A stretch of DNA of 16,665 nt from JAKAKT01 sp041305385 (GTDB taxonomy: Archaea > Micrarchaeota > Micrarchaeia > Burarchaeales > JAKAKT01), in contig JBFYLO010000036.1 of NCBI GenBank assembly GCA_041305385.1, forward strand, positions 1-16,665, given 5' to 3'. A program made the translations under genes and the position numbers. A model generated the notes under the pieces. The model did no database searches, had not been told where the DNA came from, and saw only the letters and a program-made list of their open reading frames with translations. This document shows positions 1-7,723 of this stretch, one piece after another (positions within the stretch are counted from its first letter, which is position 1; each line of letters starts with the position of its first letter).

Positions 1-2
1 TT

Positions 3-974
3 GTTTGGAAGACAGTCGAGAAGGACGGGGTGGCCCCAGAGGGCTTCTTCGTCACTTCAAACCGAAGGACAGAGCTCCTGCTGGATGGGAACTGGGCAGG
101 AGTGAAGGGGATTCGGATGGACGGGTTAGTCGTGCTCTCGGGCCGGGTCCCCGAATGCAGGATTCTCAGGGAACTGAGGAAAGGCGAGAAGGTGCTGATG
201 AAACAGGATTCCAGCCCGAAAGAAATCCGAGAGCACAACCATAACTCAGAATCCAAATCCGGCGAGTTCTCGTTCTTCTCCTCCCCGCTCTCAGGGGAGC
301 GCAACGTGGCGGCGGAGGCCAGGGCCCTTGCCGAGGAGATGAGGCGAGTGAGGAAGAACGGAAAAAAGATACTGTTCGTGTGCGGGCCTGCTGTTGTGCA
401 CTCCGGCGCTCGCGACCACTTCATCAAAATAGTCCGGAAGGGCTGGGTGGACGTCATTTTCACGGGGAACGCATTCACGGTCCACGACATGGAGGCAGCG
501 CTTTTCGGGACTTCCCTCGGCGTTTCGGTGGAAACAGGCGAGAATGTCCCCGATGGTCATTCAAACCATATACGGGCAATCAATCGAATCACCGATGCGG
601 GCGGGATTTACGAGGCAGTGAAAAAAGGAGTGGTGAAGGAAGGAATCGTCTTTGAGACCATCAAGAAGGGAGTTCCCCTCGTAGTTGCCGGTTCAATCAG
701 GGATGATGGCCCCCTGCCCGAGACGATTCGCGATGTCTGCAAGGCGCAGGAGGAGATGAGAAAGCACCTTGAAGGAGCGGGGCTCGTGGTCGTGGTCGCA
801 ACCATGCTCCACGGCATTGCAACGGGAAACATGACTCCAGCTGAACCGAAATTCGTCTGCGTTGACACGAACATGGCGGTCGTGAGCAAGCTCGTCGACC
901 GAGGGAGCGACCAGACCAAGGGAGTTATCGCGAGCGCGAACGAATTCCTGGGAGAGCTTGAAAAGGCGCTCTGA
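3..974 (+). CDS. LOR/SDH-family (TIGR00300) ornithine cyclodeaminase / arginine dihydrolase-like protein, 5' end missing
   Basis: The frame is open from the left edge (VWKTVEKDGVAPEGFF...), so a GTG at 30 is not the real start; 323 codons are visible and roughly 90-100 residues are probably missing compared with the ~400-aa family. Seen: a VAPEGFFVTSN segment and MDGLVVL strand near the start, a Rossmann-like stretch KKILFVCGPAVVHSGA, then GNAFTVHD, FGTSLGV, GHSNHIRAINRI, AGSIRDDGPLPE, TMLHGIATGNMTP and VCVDTNMAVVSKLVDRGS near the C terminus. These blocks are hallmarks of the TIGR00300 family, which includes a methanococcal ornithine cyclodeaminase (ornithine to proline plus ammonia) and the N-terminal part of cyanobacterial ArgZ/AgrE (arginine to ornithine). 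The Cys of VCVD falls where I recall the arginine dihydrolase nucleophile to be. Substrate cannot be decided from sequence alone. Family call is firm; the exact reaction is inferred. It probably acts in the cytoplasm. Confidence 0.85.
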   Translation, partial: VWKTVEKDGVAPEGFFVTSNRRTELLLDGNWAGVKGIRMDGLVVLSGRVPECRILRELRKGEKVLMKQDSSPKEIREHNHNSESKSGEFSFFSSPLSGERNVAAEARALAEEMRRVRKNGKKILFVCGPAVVHSGARDHFIKIVRKGWVDVIFTGNAFTVHDMEAALFGTSLGVSVETGENVPDGHSNHIRAINRITDAGGIYEAVKKGVVKEGIVFETIKKGVPLVVAGSIRDDGPLPETIRDVCKAQEEMRKHLEGAGLVVVVATMLHGIATGNMTPAEPKFVCVDTNMAVVSKLVDRGSDQTKGVIASANEFLGELEKAL

Positions 975-1049
975 GGACTGGAAACCCGCCCCCTTCCGGT
1001 TCATAAACGCCTGACCTAAAATAACATGCGGGATTAGCTTGGCGAAGAC

Positions 1050-1068
1050 AAATTTTTCCGAAAAATTT
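1050..1068. promoter_or_regulatory. Perfect A/T-rich palindrome before the helicase ATG
   Basis: AAATTTTT-CCG-AAAAATTT is an exact 8-bp inverted repeat around three bases. Its right arm with the preceding CCG (CCGAAAAATTT) also resembles a BRE/TATA element ending about 25 bases before the ATG at 1093, so it may be a promoter for a near-leaderless helicase transcript or an operator on it. A second weak TATA-like stretch, CTAAAATAA, lies just upstream near 1015-1023 and would fit the TTG start instead. Role inferred. Confidence 0.4.
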
Positions 1069-1092
1069 GGCTGCATTCGGGCGAGCGGAGCG

Positions 1093-3246
1093 ATGCCGAA
1101 TCAAACCAAACGAAACGAAACTGACGAGGGCACAGCAATCGAGATTCACGAGCCCGGGCGAGCTCCGGCCTTCGGGAAGGTGAAAATAAACGAGGATGTA
1201 ATGGGCATTCTCGAAAGAAGGGGGATTTCAAGGCTCTACTCGCACCAGGCGAAGGCCGTTTCCGAGGCCAGGAAAGGAAAGAACGTCGTTCTAATCGCCC
1301 CCACAGCCTCCGGGAAAACCGAAGCATACATGATTCCAGTTGCTGAGGCGGCCCTCGAGGGCTGCAACTCGCTCCTCATCTACCCCACCAAAGCGCTTTC
1401 CAGGGACCAACTGGAGCGGGTCCGCGAATTCTCGATTTTGGGAGTCCGGGCGGAAGTCTATGATGGCGATACGAGCGACTACCACAGGAGGAAGATTCGC
1501 GAGAGCTTCCCCCACGTCCTCATAACCAACATGGACATGCTCCACTACATCCTTATGAATAACAGGCTGTTCTCGAAATTCCTCTCGAGGCTCAAGTATG
1601 TGGTTGTGGACGAAATCCACTCCTACAGCGGAATCCTCGGCTCGCACGCTTCCAACGTCATGAAGAGGCTCAAGAGAATCACGAAAATTCTCGGAGCGGA
1701 GCCCCATTTCTTCGCCTGCTCTGCCACGATTGCGAATGCACAGAAGTTTTGCGAGATGCTGTTTGGCGAGAGTTTTGATGCCATTGAGGCGGACGGAGCC
1801 CCCAAGCCCCCAATCACGCACATCCTCCTCAACCCGAACTCGAGCTATACCACCGCAAGCCTCAAAATATCGGAAAAGCTCCTGAACTCCAATTCCAAGC
1901 TCCTCGTTTTCGGGAACAGCCACTCGGTGGTTGAGCGAATCGGCCTCATGGCGAGGAAGAAAGGGCTTCCGATTCGGGTTTACCGGGGAGGGCTTGACCA
2001 GGAGGAAAGGAAGAGGCTTGAGCGGGAATTCAAGGCGAGCAGATATGGCGCCCTTGCGACCACTTCCGCCCTCGAGCTGGGGATGGACATCGGGACAGTT
2101 GACTCGGTGATTCTCGCAGGATTCCCTGGAAGCATCACCCGCATGAGGCAGAGGGTGGGGAGAGCAGGAAGGAAAGGGCAGGGCGCGAAAGCCTACTTCA
2201 TCCCCAGGGACAATCCCCTGGACCAGTATTTCTTCGAGAACACGGGCGAATACCTGAGGGGGGAGCCTGAAAGCTGCTATGTCAATCCCGCGAACGAGCA
2301 GGTCGCTTTCATGCACGCACTTGCGATGATGCGGGACTACCCTGCGAGAGAGGAGGAGATAGGGGAGAAACTGGCGAGCAGACTCCTCGAGCAGGAACTG
2401 GCCCGGGAGTGGGCAGGGGCGTTCATCCCGACCAAGAAGGGGCTCGACAGATTGAGGGCGGCAGGGATTCGGGGAAGCGCGGACCCGGTTCGGATTTACG
2501 ATGTCGAGCAGGAGAAGTTCATCGGGGAGCGGGAGGAGCACATCGCCCTCAGCGAGCTTTTCCCAGGGGCAATCTATCTCCACGGGGGCGAGAGATACGA
2601 GTCCGAGGGGCTCGACTTGGAGAAGAAGGTCGCCTATGTGCGGAAGGCGCAATTCGAGGCAGAGGAATACACAGTGGCCTTAAAGGAGAAGAACGCGGAA
2701 ATCGAGGAGGCTGAGAAGGAGAAGAACTCCCTCGGGCTCAAGTTCAGCTACGGGGGCGTCCACATCGCCGAGCAGGTCTATGGCTACGTTGTGAAGGACT
2801 ACATCAAGAACACGATTGTTGGGAGGCGCAAGCTCGCCCACCCGCTTCATTACGAATTCGACACATCCGCGCTCTGGGTCGACTTCCCGGAGGATTACCC
2901 GGTTTCCATTCGCGACTTCGGGGACGGGCTCCACGCAGTCGAGCACATAACAATTGCCATGATGCCCGCCCTGACCGGTGCGGACCCAAGGGAAATCGGC
3001 GGCCTGAGCTATCCTGCTGGGAGGATGTACATTTACGATGGCGCGCCAGGGGGCTCGGGAGTAACTGGCGTTGCGTTCGAAAGGATTGAGAAGATAATGA
3101 AGATGGCTTTTTCAAGATTGAAGAAATGCAGGTGCGAGAATGGCTGCCCCTCCTGCATCCTCGACCCCCAGTGCGGGAACAACAACCGGTTCCTGAGCAA
3201 GGAAGCGGGAAAGGAGATTTTCGGGAAAATATTCACTTCAGGATAA
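1093..3246 (+). CDS. DEIH-box superfamily 2 helicase, MrfA/YprA/Hrq1-like (COG1205) with DUF1998-type Cys cluster
   Basis: ATP-dependent DNA helicase. From the ATG at 1093 (717 aa): Walker A APTASGKTE at about 70-78, motif Ia YPTKALSRDQ at 97-106, Walker B VVVDEIH at about 170-176, motif III SAT at 210-212, motif V TSALELGMDIG at about 324-334 and motif VI QRVGRAGR at about 353-360. The C terminus carries GAPGGSGV and a metal-binding-type cluster CRCENGCPSC...C. This order defines the COG1205 family; its bacterial member MrfA and eukaryotic Hrq1 are 3'-5' helicases linked to repair of bulky or crosslinked DNA, so a repair role is inferred. The frame also opens with TTG at 1039 (735 aa), but those 18 codons contain a palindrome and lack a Shine-Dalgarno site; family similarity only begins near ILERRGISRLYSHQ, so it does not decide the start. 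The 3' end overlaps the convergent gene by 14 bases. Confidence 0.92.
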   Translation: MPNQTKRNETDEGTAIEIHEPGRAPAFGKVKINEDVMGILERRGISRLYSHQAKAVSEARKGKNVVLIAPTASGKTEAYMIPVAEAALEGCNSLLIYPTKALSRDQLERVREFSILGVRAEVYDGDTSDYHRRKIRESFPHVLITNMDMLHYILMNNRLFSKFLSRLKYVVVDEIHSYSGILGSHASNVMKRLKRITKILGAEPHFFACSATIANAQKFCEMLFGESFDAIEADGAPKPPITHILLNPNSSYTTASLKISEKLLNSNSKLLVFGNSHSVVERIGLMARKKGLPIRVYRGGLDQEERKRLEREFKASRYGALATTSALELGMDIGTVDSVILAGFPGSITRMRQRVGRAGRKGQGAKAYFIPRDNPLDQYFFENTGEYLRGEPESCYVNPANEQVAFMHALAMMRDYPAREEEIGEKLASRLLEQELAREWAGAFIPTKKGLDRLRAAGIRGSADPVRIYDVEQEKFIGEREEHIALSELFPGAIYLHGGERYESEGLDLEKKVAYVRKAQFEAEEYTVALKEKNAEIEEAEKEKNSLGLKFSYGGVHIAEQVYGYVVKDYIKNTIVGRRKLAHPLHYEFDTSALWVDFPEDYPVSIRDFGDGLHAVEHITIAMMPALTGADPREIGGLSYPAGRMYIYDGAPGGSGVTGVAFERIEKIMKMAFSRLKKCRCENGCPSCILDPQCGNNNRFLSKEAGKEIFGKIFTSG

Positions 3247-3874
3247 CATCAGGTCCTAAAACGGTAGTGAACGGGGTCGCATAGGGCGTAATTTCCAAAA
3301 TCTTCCTGTCCACGTCGTCTGCTTTCCCATGCTGCTTATTTTTCCGCAGTTCGTCTGAAAGAGCCGCCAGCTCAATAATCGCGAGTGCGTAAATTAAAGG
3401 GGCCTTTAGGTTACCTGTTGTTTTGTAATAATCAGCAGCCTGCGAATACAGTTCACTGGCCGTTTCATGCTGGCCCATTCGAGAAAGCTCAGCGGCAAGC
3501 TCCAGGCGGCCCTTAATTGCGTCGCTGCACCGGGCAATAATCTCCGGGATATCCTGCTTTTCGTAAATCGTCAAGGGATCCGCTTCACTGAGTTTTACAA
3601 CTGTTTCGATATACAGCTCGGCAGCTTTCCTGCTGTTTTCAATTGCCCGTACACGCTGTCCTTTTTCCATGTTGTCATTAGCCACGCGGTCATAGAGCTC
3701 TGCTGCTTTTGCTTTTTTCTTGAGCCCGGAAACATCCCTCGAGGTTCTTGTGTATTCGGCAAGCACATCCGCTCGCTGCAGTGCCAATGCAGGGCTGTTA
3801 CTGGCTAAATTCTGCATTACTGCAAGCTTAGTCCTGTTCATCCAGCCAGTGTTAATCGCGACATTTTCAACCAT
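3233..3874 (-). CDS. Hypothetical all-helical protein, TPR/SNAP-like repeats
   Basis: 213 aa of unknown function with no signal peptide or membrane segment. The middle and C-terminal parts look like helix-turn-helix solenoid repeats: KAAELYDRVANDN at about 54-66, RKAAELYIETVVKLSEAD at about 82-99, and RLELAAELSRMGQHETASELYSQAADYYKTTGN (about 121-153), where the small/aromatic pattern (A, G, Y, A) is that of TPR-type helices. This suggests a protein-binding scaffold, by inference. The start is supported by AAGGTG eight bases upstream of the ATG and by a good promoter further upstream. It converges on the helicase and overlaps its stop by 14 bases. Codon third positions look more A/T-rich than in flanking metabolic genes, as in its divergent neighbour; this was judged by eye and may indicate acquired DNA. 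Confidence 0.75.
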   Translation of the reverse strand: MVENVAINTGWMNRTKLAVMQNLASNSPALALQRADVLAEYTRTSRDVSGLKKKAKAAELYDRVANDNMEKGQRVRAIENSRKAAELYIETVVKLSEADPLTIYEKQDIPEIIARCSDAIKGRLELAAELSRMGQHETASELYSQAADYYKTTGNLKAPLIYALAIIELAALSDELRKNKQHGKADDVDRKILEITPYATPFTTVLGPDVILK

Positions 3875-3925
3875 AACTGCACCTTAAACTAACTCACAAG
3901 TAGCATTAATTTATAACAAAACCAT

Positions 3926-3939
3926 TATTTAAAGCTTCG
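3926..3939 (-). promoter_or_regulatory. BRE/TATA promoter of the TPR-like gene
   Basis: On the minus strand the sequence reads CGAAGC directly followed by TTTAAATA, a close match to an archaeal BRE plus TATA box. It lies about 55 bases before the ATG, so the transcript should have a ~30-base leader that contains the AAGGTG ribosome site. Confidence 0.6.
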
Positions 3940-3971
3940 CTTTTTGCTAGCAGCGGGTTTGGATGTAATCA

Positions 3972-3985
3972 TTTACTTAAAGCTT
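3972..3985 (+). promoter_or_regulatory. TATA-like promoter of the 371-aa gene
   Basis: TTTACTTAAAGCTT lies 26-39 bases before the ATG at 4011. No Shine-Dalgarno sequence precedes that ATG, so a nearly leaderless transcript is likely. The nonamer TTAAAGCTT (3977-3985) also occurs 48 bases away at 3929-3937, inside the promoter of the divergent gene, so the two promoters share a sequence element. Confidence 0.45.
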
Positions 3986-4010
3986 ATCCGTCTAATATGC
4001 CTCTGAAAGC

Positions 4011-5126
4011 ATGAACTGGACAAATTCAGGTAAACTGCCCAAGAGAAAGGTTCCGTTCGATGTTCCGCCATCTCTCACCCTGCCAGTTGTTCTTCAAAAT
4101 TTCAGTAGTTCCAGTCAAAACAGTCGGGGGGCGCGTGAGTTTAGACATCCTAAAACATTTGCCCCTCCAGAGAAAAGGCTAATCAATTATGCGGCAGTCA
4201 GCCTGACAGATAGCGTTTACGGTGATATAAAATCGATAAAGTATGCCAGCAAGATAGACGAAAACGGGCCAGCCGGCATTCGGGAATCTACGCAACTTGA
4301 ACTCGAGCGCTTGATATTCAAAATGCTGGCCTTATGTCCAGGCGAGACTTGCGAAACCGCAGTCAACTTTCTAAGGAGGATAGCCAAAAAGGCAGCGCGT
4401 CTCAACGTCGAGGTCTCATTCAAAATCGATACTAGTCCGCAGATATTCTTCTCCGCTGCGACGCCAGAATCGTTTTCTAACATGCGGCTTAGAGGAGACC
4501 TAAAAAAGCAATATGCCCCAGTCATAAACGGAGAAAGACAATTTGGCGAGAACTTTTTCACAGAACTCAGGTTTGGGCGTCCAAACCACAACGTGAACTG
4601 GGGAACAGTTAATTTTAGGTGGAGAGACTCAGAGGAGTTGTTCCTCCGCAAACACGGCTCTTCTCCGCCAGAGTTGAATCCAGACCTGCAGCTTCAAAAT
4701 AGCGTCCCCTGTTTCCAATTGACTCAAAGTGAGATGTCAGGTCTGATATCGGCTTTAAGAACCGGGAGGATTGGCATCAATTCAGTCAAGCAGGAGGTTG
4801 AACCGAACTCGGAGCAGGTTTACGAACTCTTGAATGCCCTTTTCCAGCACTCACCTTCGAAGGATGCAAAAAAAATTGTGAGCTACCTGAACAGCCTTGT
4901 GAAATTGGCACAAAGCGAAAAGGCGTTACTCGTGTTTTCAATCGCCCATAAGAATAACAAACCCGATTTGATATACTTCTCCATATTGGACATTGGCGAG
5001 TTCCTTCAAAACGCATGCATCGGCATATTGCCCAAAGGAAGAATAAAGGCATTCCCCCCAGTAGTGCCTGGAACAGACAACAGGCTTGTCGAACCAGGCA
5101 TTTTTACTCATCATAATCTCCCCTAG
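4011..5126 (+). CDS. Hypothetical protein, unknown family
   Basis: 371 aa; I do not recognise the family. No transmembrane segment or signal peptide is apparent. The first ~70 residues are polar and rich in Pro, Ser and Asn and may be disordered. A helical segment follows (QLELERLIFKMLALCPGETCETAVNFLRRIAKKAARLNVEVSFKI), then a Gly/Arg/Asn-rich section probably of beta type (LRFGRPNHNVNWGTVNFRW). A second helical stretch (VYELLNALFQHSPSKDAKKIVSYLNSLVKLA) leads to hydrophobic strands (KALLVFSIAHKNNKPDLIYFSILDIGEFL). The start is the first ATG after a TATA-like box, without a Shine-Dalgarno site. It sits alone, divergent from the TPR-like gene. Base use appears more A/T-rich than in the neighbouring metabolic genes. 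The long open frame with its own promoter makes it a real gene; function unknown. Confidence 0.7.
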   Translation: MNWTNSGKLPKRKVPFDVPPSLTLPVVLQNFSSSSQNSRGAREFRHPKTFAPPEKRLINYAAVSLTDSVYGDIKSIKYASKIDENGPAGIRESTQLELERLIFKMLALCPGETCETAVNFLRRIAKKAARLNVEVSFKIDTSPQIFFSAATPESFSNMRLRGDLKKQYAPVINGERQFGENFFTELRFGRPNHNVNWGTVNFRWRDSEELFLRKHGSSPPELNPDLQLQNSVPCFQLTQSEMSGLISALRTGRIGINSVKQEVEPNSEQVYELLNALFQHSPSKDAKKIVSYLNSLVKLAQSEKALLVFSIAHKNNKPDLIYFSILDIGEFLQNACIGILPKGRIKAFPPVVPGTDNRLVEPGIFTHHNLP

Positions 5127-5290
5127 CTCTAAAAATTCCGCCTGGCTAGCTTATCCAAATGCAGATTGGCCAATATTTTAGCCCATTAGCTTTCTAAGGG
5201 CAAAAGCCCCCTAACCCTAATTTACGCCCCACAATCTTCCCTTTCCGATTTTTGGTAAAACTTCAGCGCGGTTCTCGACTGTCAGGCATA
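5127..5290. other. Intergenic stretch with two small dyads
   Basis: Between the orphan gene and the serine-type operon there is a perfect 10-bp palindrome ATTGGCCAAT at 5165-5174 and a short hairpin GGGC-AAAA-GCCC at 5198-5209. The hairpin could end the upstream transcript, but it is not followed by a T-run, so I do not call a terminator. No tRNA or coding frame is visible. Confidence 0.35.
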
Positions 5291-5299
5291 ATATTTAAG
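5291..5299 (+). promoter_or_regulatory. TATA promoter of the DUF1015-aminotransferase-serA operon
   Basis: ATATTTAAG lies about 70 bases before the DUF1015 ATG, implying transcription from about 5320 with a leader of ~45 bases that holds the GGGAGGTG ribosome site. It is the only good TATA-like sequence upstream of the operon. Confidence 0.55.
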
Positions 5300-5350
5300 T
5301 GCCTTTTGTTCCAATAACATTTCTCTTCCTAAGTCATACGAAGTAATACC

Positions 5351-5358
5351 GGGAGGTG
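5351..5358 (+). promoter_or_regulatory. Ribosome binding site that fixes the DUF1015 start
   Basis: GGGAGGTG is followed after six bases by ATG at 5365. The in-frame GTG at 5356 lies inside this Shine-Dalgarno sequence, so it cannot be the start used with it. The protein therefore begins MPESKG. Confidence 0.75.
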
Positions 5359-5364
5359 CCGCAC

Positions 5365-6594
5365 ATGCCAGAAAGCAAGGGATTGGTCGGCCTCAGGCCG
5401 AGGGACAGCGAGACTGCGAAAATCTTTGCCGCTCCCCCATACGATGTCATAACTTATGGGACTCCGCTTCAGAAAGTACTCTCGAGCAGGCAGAACCTCA
5501 TTCACGTTCACCTAAGGCCTCCCGAGGAAGGCGATGCCAGGTACTCGAATGCGAAGAAAGCGCTCGATGAGTTCGTCTCAAAGGGCATGCTACTCCGCGA
5601 AAATGAGCCATCCTATTATGTTTACAGGCAATCCGCAAAAGGCCTTGACAGAATCGGGGTCATCCTTGCATGCAAGGTCTATCCCTACTCAGAAGGACAA
5701 ATCATAAGGCACGAGAAGACCTTCGATGACAAGGTCCTCGACAGGAAGAAGCTCTATGAGGCGACAGGCTACCAGATAGGGGTTGTTTTCAGCGTGATGG
5801 AGGACAAGAAGGGCGAGCTGCTGAACACGCTGAAAGAAGTCTCGAAGGGAAAGCCCCTCTACTCGTTCATGACTGAATACAGCGGAGCTTCGGACATGGA
5901 GGGAGTGAACAACGGGGTCTGGAGAGTTCCCGAGAGTTCGGAGATGGGCCAAAGGATAAAGAGCGCGGTTGCGGGCGAGCCGGCCTATATCGCGGACGGG
6001 CACCACCGCTACCACTGCGCAGTCGTGATGGGCCACCCGTTTGTCCAGATGTACATCTCGCCCTCGTCGAGCGCCAGGATTCAGGCCTATGACAGGGTGG
6101 TCGGCTCGGTCAAGAAAGAGGACCTCGACGCGCTCCCTGAAAAGGTGAAGGGCAAGTTCGACGTCAAGCCGGGGAAGAAGCTCGAGGTTCCGAAGAAGCA
6201 CGAAATCATCTTCTACTTCCAGGACAAAATTTTGATTTTCAAGGCGAAGAAAGAGTTCCTCAAGAGCCTTGAGAAAGACCCGGTTGCGAAGCTCGACTGC
6301 AGCATCCTCCAGAACCACATGCTGTTCCCGCACCTGGGGCTTTCATCCCAGAACATCAAGGACAAGCACTACTTCAACTACTTCCCTGGCAGCGAAACGG
6401 GCTTCGATTCGATGAAGAGGCTCGTGGATTCAGGGGAATACATGTTCGCGGTCTCGCTTGCGCCAGTGGAGTTCCCGGAGCTCAAGGCAGTCGCGGACAT
6501 GGGCATCAAGAACCCGGAGATAGTCATGCCGCAGAAGTCGACGTATTTCTGGCCCAAGCTGTTGAGCGGGCTGACGTTGTACAGATTCGGCTAA
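5365..6594 (+). CDS. DUF1015 family protein, first gene of a serA operon
   Basis: 409 aa, full length for the DUF1015 (PF06245) family. Family signatures are visible: APPYDVI at 23-29, RHEKTFDDKV at about 115-124, YIADGHHRYHCAV at 208-220 and AYDRVVG at about 241-247. It is soluble, without membrane segments. The activity of the family is, as far as I know, not established. The ADGHHRY block resembles the His/Arg nucleotide-phosphate site of ParB/sulfiredoxin-like proteins (a group that includes the archaeal free-serine kinase SerK); that resemblance is my inference. It is followed after 15 bases by a class V aminotransferase and then serA, and no phosphoserine phosphatase gene is visible, so a part in serine or phosphoserine metabolism is likely. 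Confidence 0.85.
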   Translation: MPESKGLVGLRPRDSETAKIFAAPPYDVITYGTPLQKVLSSRQNLIHVHLRPPEEGDARYSNAKKALDEFVSKGMLLRENEPSYYVYRQSAKGLDRIGVILACKVYPYSEGQIIRHEKTFDDKVLDRKKLYEATGYQIGVVFSVMEDKKGELLNTLKEVSKGKPLYSFMTEYSGASDMEGVNNGVWRVPESSEMGQRIKSAVAGEPAYIADGHHRYHCAVVMGHPFVQMYISPSSSARIQAYDRVVGSVKKEDLDALPEKVKGKFDVKPGKKLEVPKKHEIIFYFQDKILIFKAKKEFLKSLEKDPVAKLDCSILQNHMLFPHLGLSSQNIKDKHYFNYFPGSETGFDSMKRLVDSGEYMFAVSLAPVEFPELKAVADMGIKNPEIVMPQKSTYFWPKLLSGLTLYRFG

Positions 6595-6609
6595 AGATGA
6601 GGTGACAAA

Positions 6610-7713
6610 ATGGAAAACGAACACAAAATCCTGTACGTCCCCGGCCCCATCGAGGTCAAGAGGGATGTGCGGGAGGCTTGCGCAAAGCCTATGATAGGGC
6701 ACAGGACCAAGGACTTCAAGGCCCTGTATGCTAACATCAAGCCCAAGCTCAAAAAGCTTCTTTACACAGAGAACGCGGTGATGGTTTCGACTTCGAGCGG
6801 CAGCGGGTACATGGAGGCCGCAATCAGGAACCTCGTGGGAAAGAAGGTCCTCAACTGCGTGAACGGCGCATTCTCGAAGAAATGGTACGACATTGCAGTA
6901 TCCTGCGGGAGGCCTGCGGACAAGCTCGAGGTCCCCTCGGGGAAGGCGATAAAGCCCGAGATGATTGACGAGAAGCTCAAGACCGGCGCATACGATGCAA
7001 TCTGCATCACCCACAACGAGACTTCGACAGGAGTCATGAACAACCTCGAGGAGCTCTCGGCAGTGGTGAAGAAATACCCCGAGGTCATGTTCCTAGTGGA
7101 TGCGGTGAGCTCTGCCTCAGGGGCGAAGATTGAGGTGGACAAGCTGGGAATCGACATGATGCTGACGAGCTCGCAGAAGGCATTCGCCCTTCCCCCAGGC
7201 TTGGCTTTCGCAGCTGTCTCGGAGAGGGCGTTCAAGAAGGCGGACAAGATGCCGGGGAGAGGCTACTACTTCGACCTGATTGAGCTCAAGAAATCCTATG
7301 ACAAGGACGAGACCCCGTATACCCCCGCGGTTTCCCTGATGTACGGGCTCGACCACCAGCTCGACAAGATGTTCAAGGAGGGCCTTGACGCGAGGTTCGA
7401 GAGGCACAAGAGGTTCGCGAAGAAGACCCACGGCTGGGTGAAGAAGATGGGCTTCGAGCTGTTCCCGGAGCCTGGCTACGAGTCAGTCACGATGACTTGC
7501 ATCGTTGATACGAAGGGAATGGACCTCAAGAAGATGCAGGAGCTGATGGGCAAGAAGGGCTTCTCGACGGACAAGGGCTATGGAAAGATGAACGAGAAGC
7601 TCGGTGCCGAGGGGAAGAAGCTCACTTTCAGGATACCGCACATGGGAGACACGACTGACCAGGACCTCGACGAGCTCCTAGCGGCTTTCGAGGAAGTGAT
7701 AAAAACACTTTGA
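6610..7713 (+). CDS. Class V PLP-dependent aminotransferase (serine/phosphoserine/alanine-glyoxylate type)
   Basis: 367 aa, the usual size. Seen: an N-terminal YVPGPIEV block, HR at 31-32, the phosphate-binding SSGSGYMEA turn at about 62-70, THNETSTG at 135-142, the cofactor Asp in VDAVSSASG (D164) and the Schiff-base lysine in SSQKAFALPPGLAF (K190). These are the motifs of the serine-pyruvate/alanine-glyoxylate branch of fold type I class V enzymes. In methanococci a class V enzyme of this type (MJ0959) acts as the phosphoserine aminotransferase, so with serA directly downstream the likely reaction is 3-phosphohydroxypyruvate plus glutamate to phosphoserine; a serine-glyoxylate or serine-pyruvate reaction remains possible. 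GAGGTGA stands five bases before the ATG. The gene is 15 bases from DUF1015 and 10 from serA, so the three are probably co-transcribed. Confidence 0.88.
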   Translation: MENEHKILYVPGPIEVKRDVREACAKPMIGHRTKDFKALYANIKPKLKKLLYTENAVMVSTSSGSGYMEAAIRNLVGKKVLNCVNGAFSKKWYDIAVSCGRPADKLEVPSGKAIKPEMIDEKLKTGAYDAICITHNETSTGVMNNLEELSAVVKKYPEVMFLVDAVSSASGAKIEVDKLGIDMMLTSSQKAFALPPGLAFAAVSERAFKKADKMPGRGYYFDLIELKKSYDKDETPYTPAVSLMYGLDHQLDKMFKEGLDARFERHKRFAKKTHGWVKKMGFELFPEPGYESVTMTCIVDTKGMDLKKMQELMGKKGFSTDKGYGKMNEKLGAEGKKLTFRIPHMGDTTDQDLDELLAAFEEVIKTL

Positions 7714-7723
7714 GGTGATTTTG

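Noticed and set aside
1291..2652. Long minus-strand open frame (453 codons) inside the helicase gene
   Set aside because: It lies antisense to strongly conserved helicase motifs and its product resembles no protein; a consequence of high-GC codon use.
5198..5209. GGGC-AAAA-GCCC hairpin as a terminator of the 371-aa gene
   Set aside because: Only a four-base stem and no T-run follows; kept as a note in the intergenic entry.
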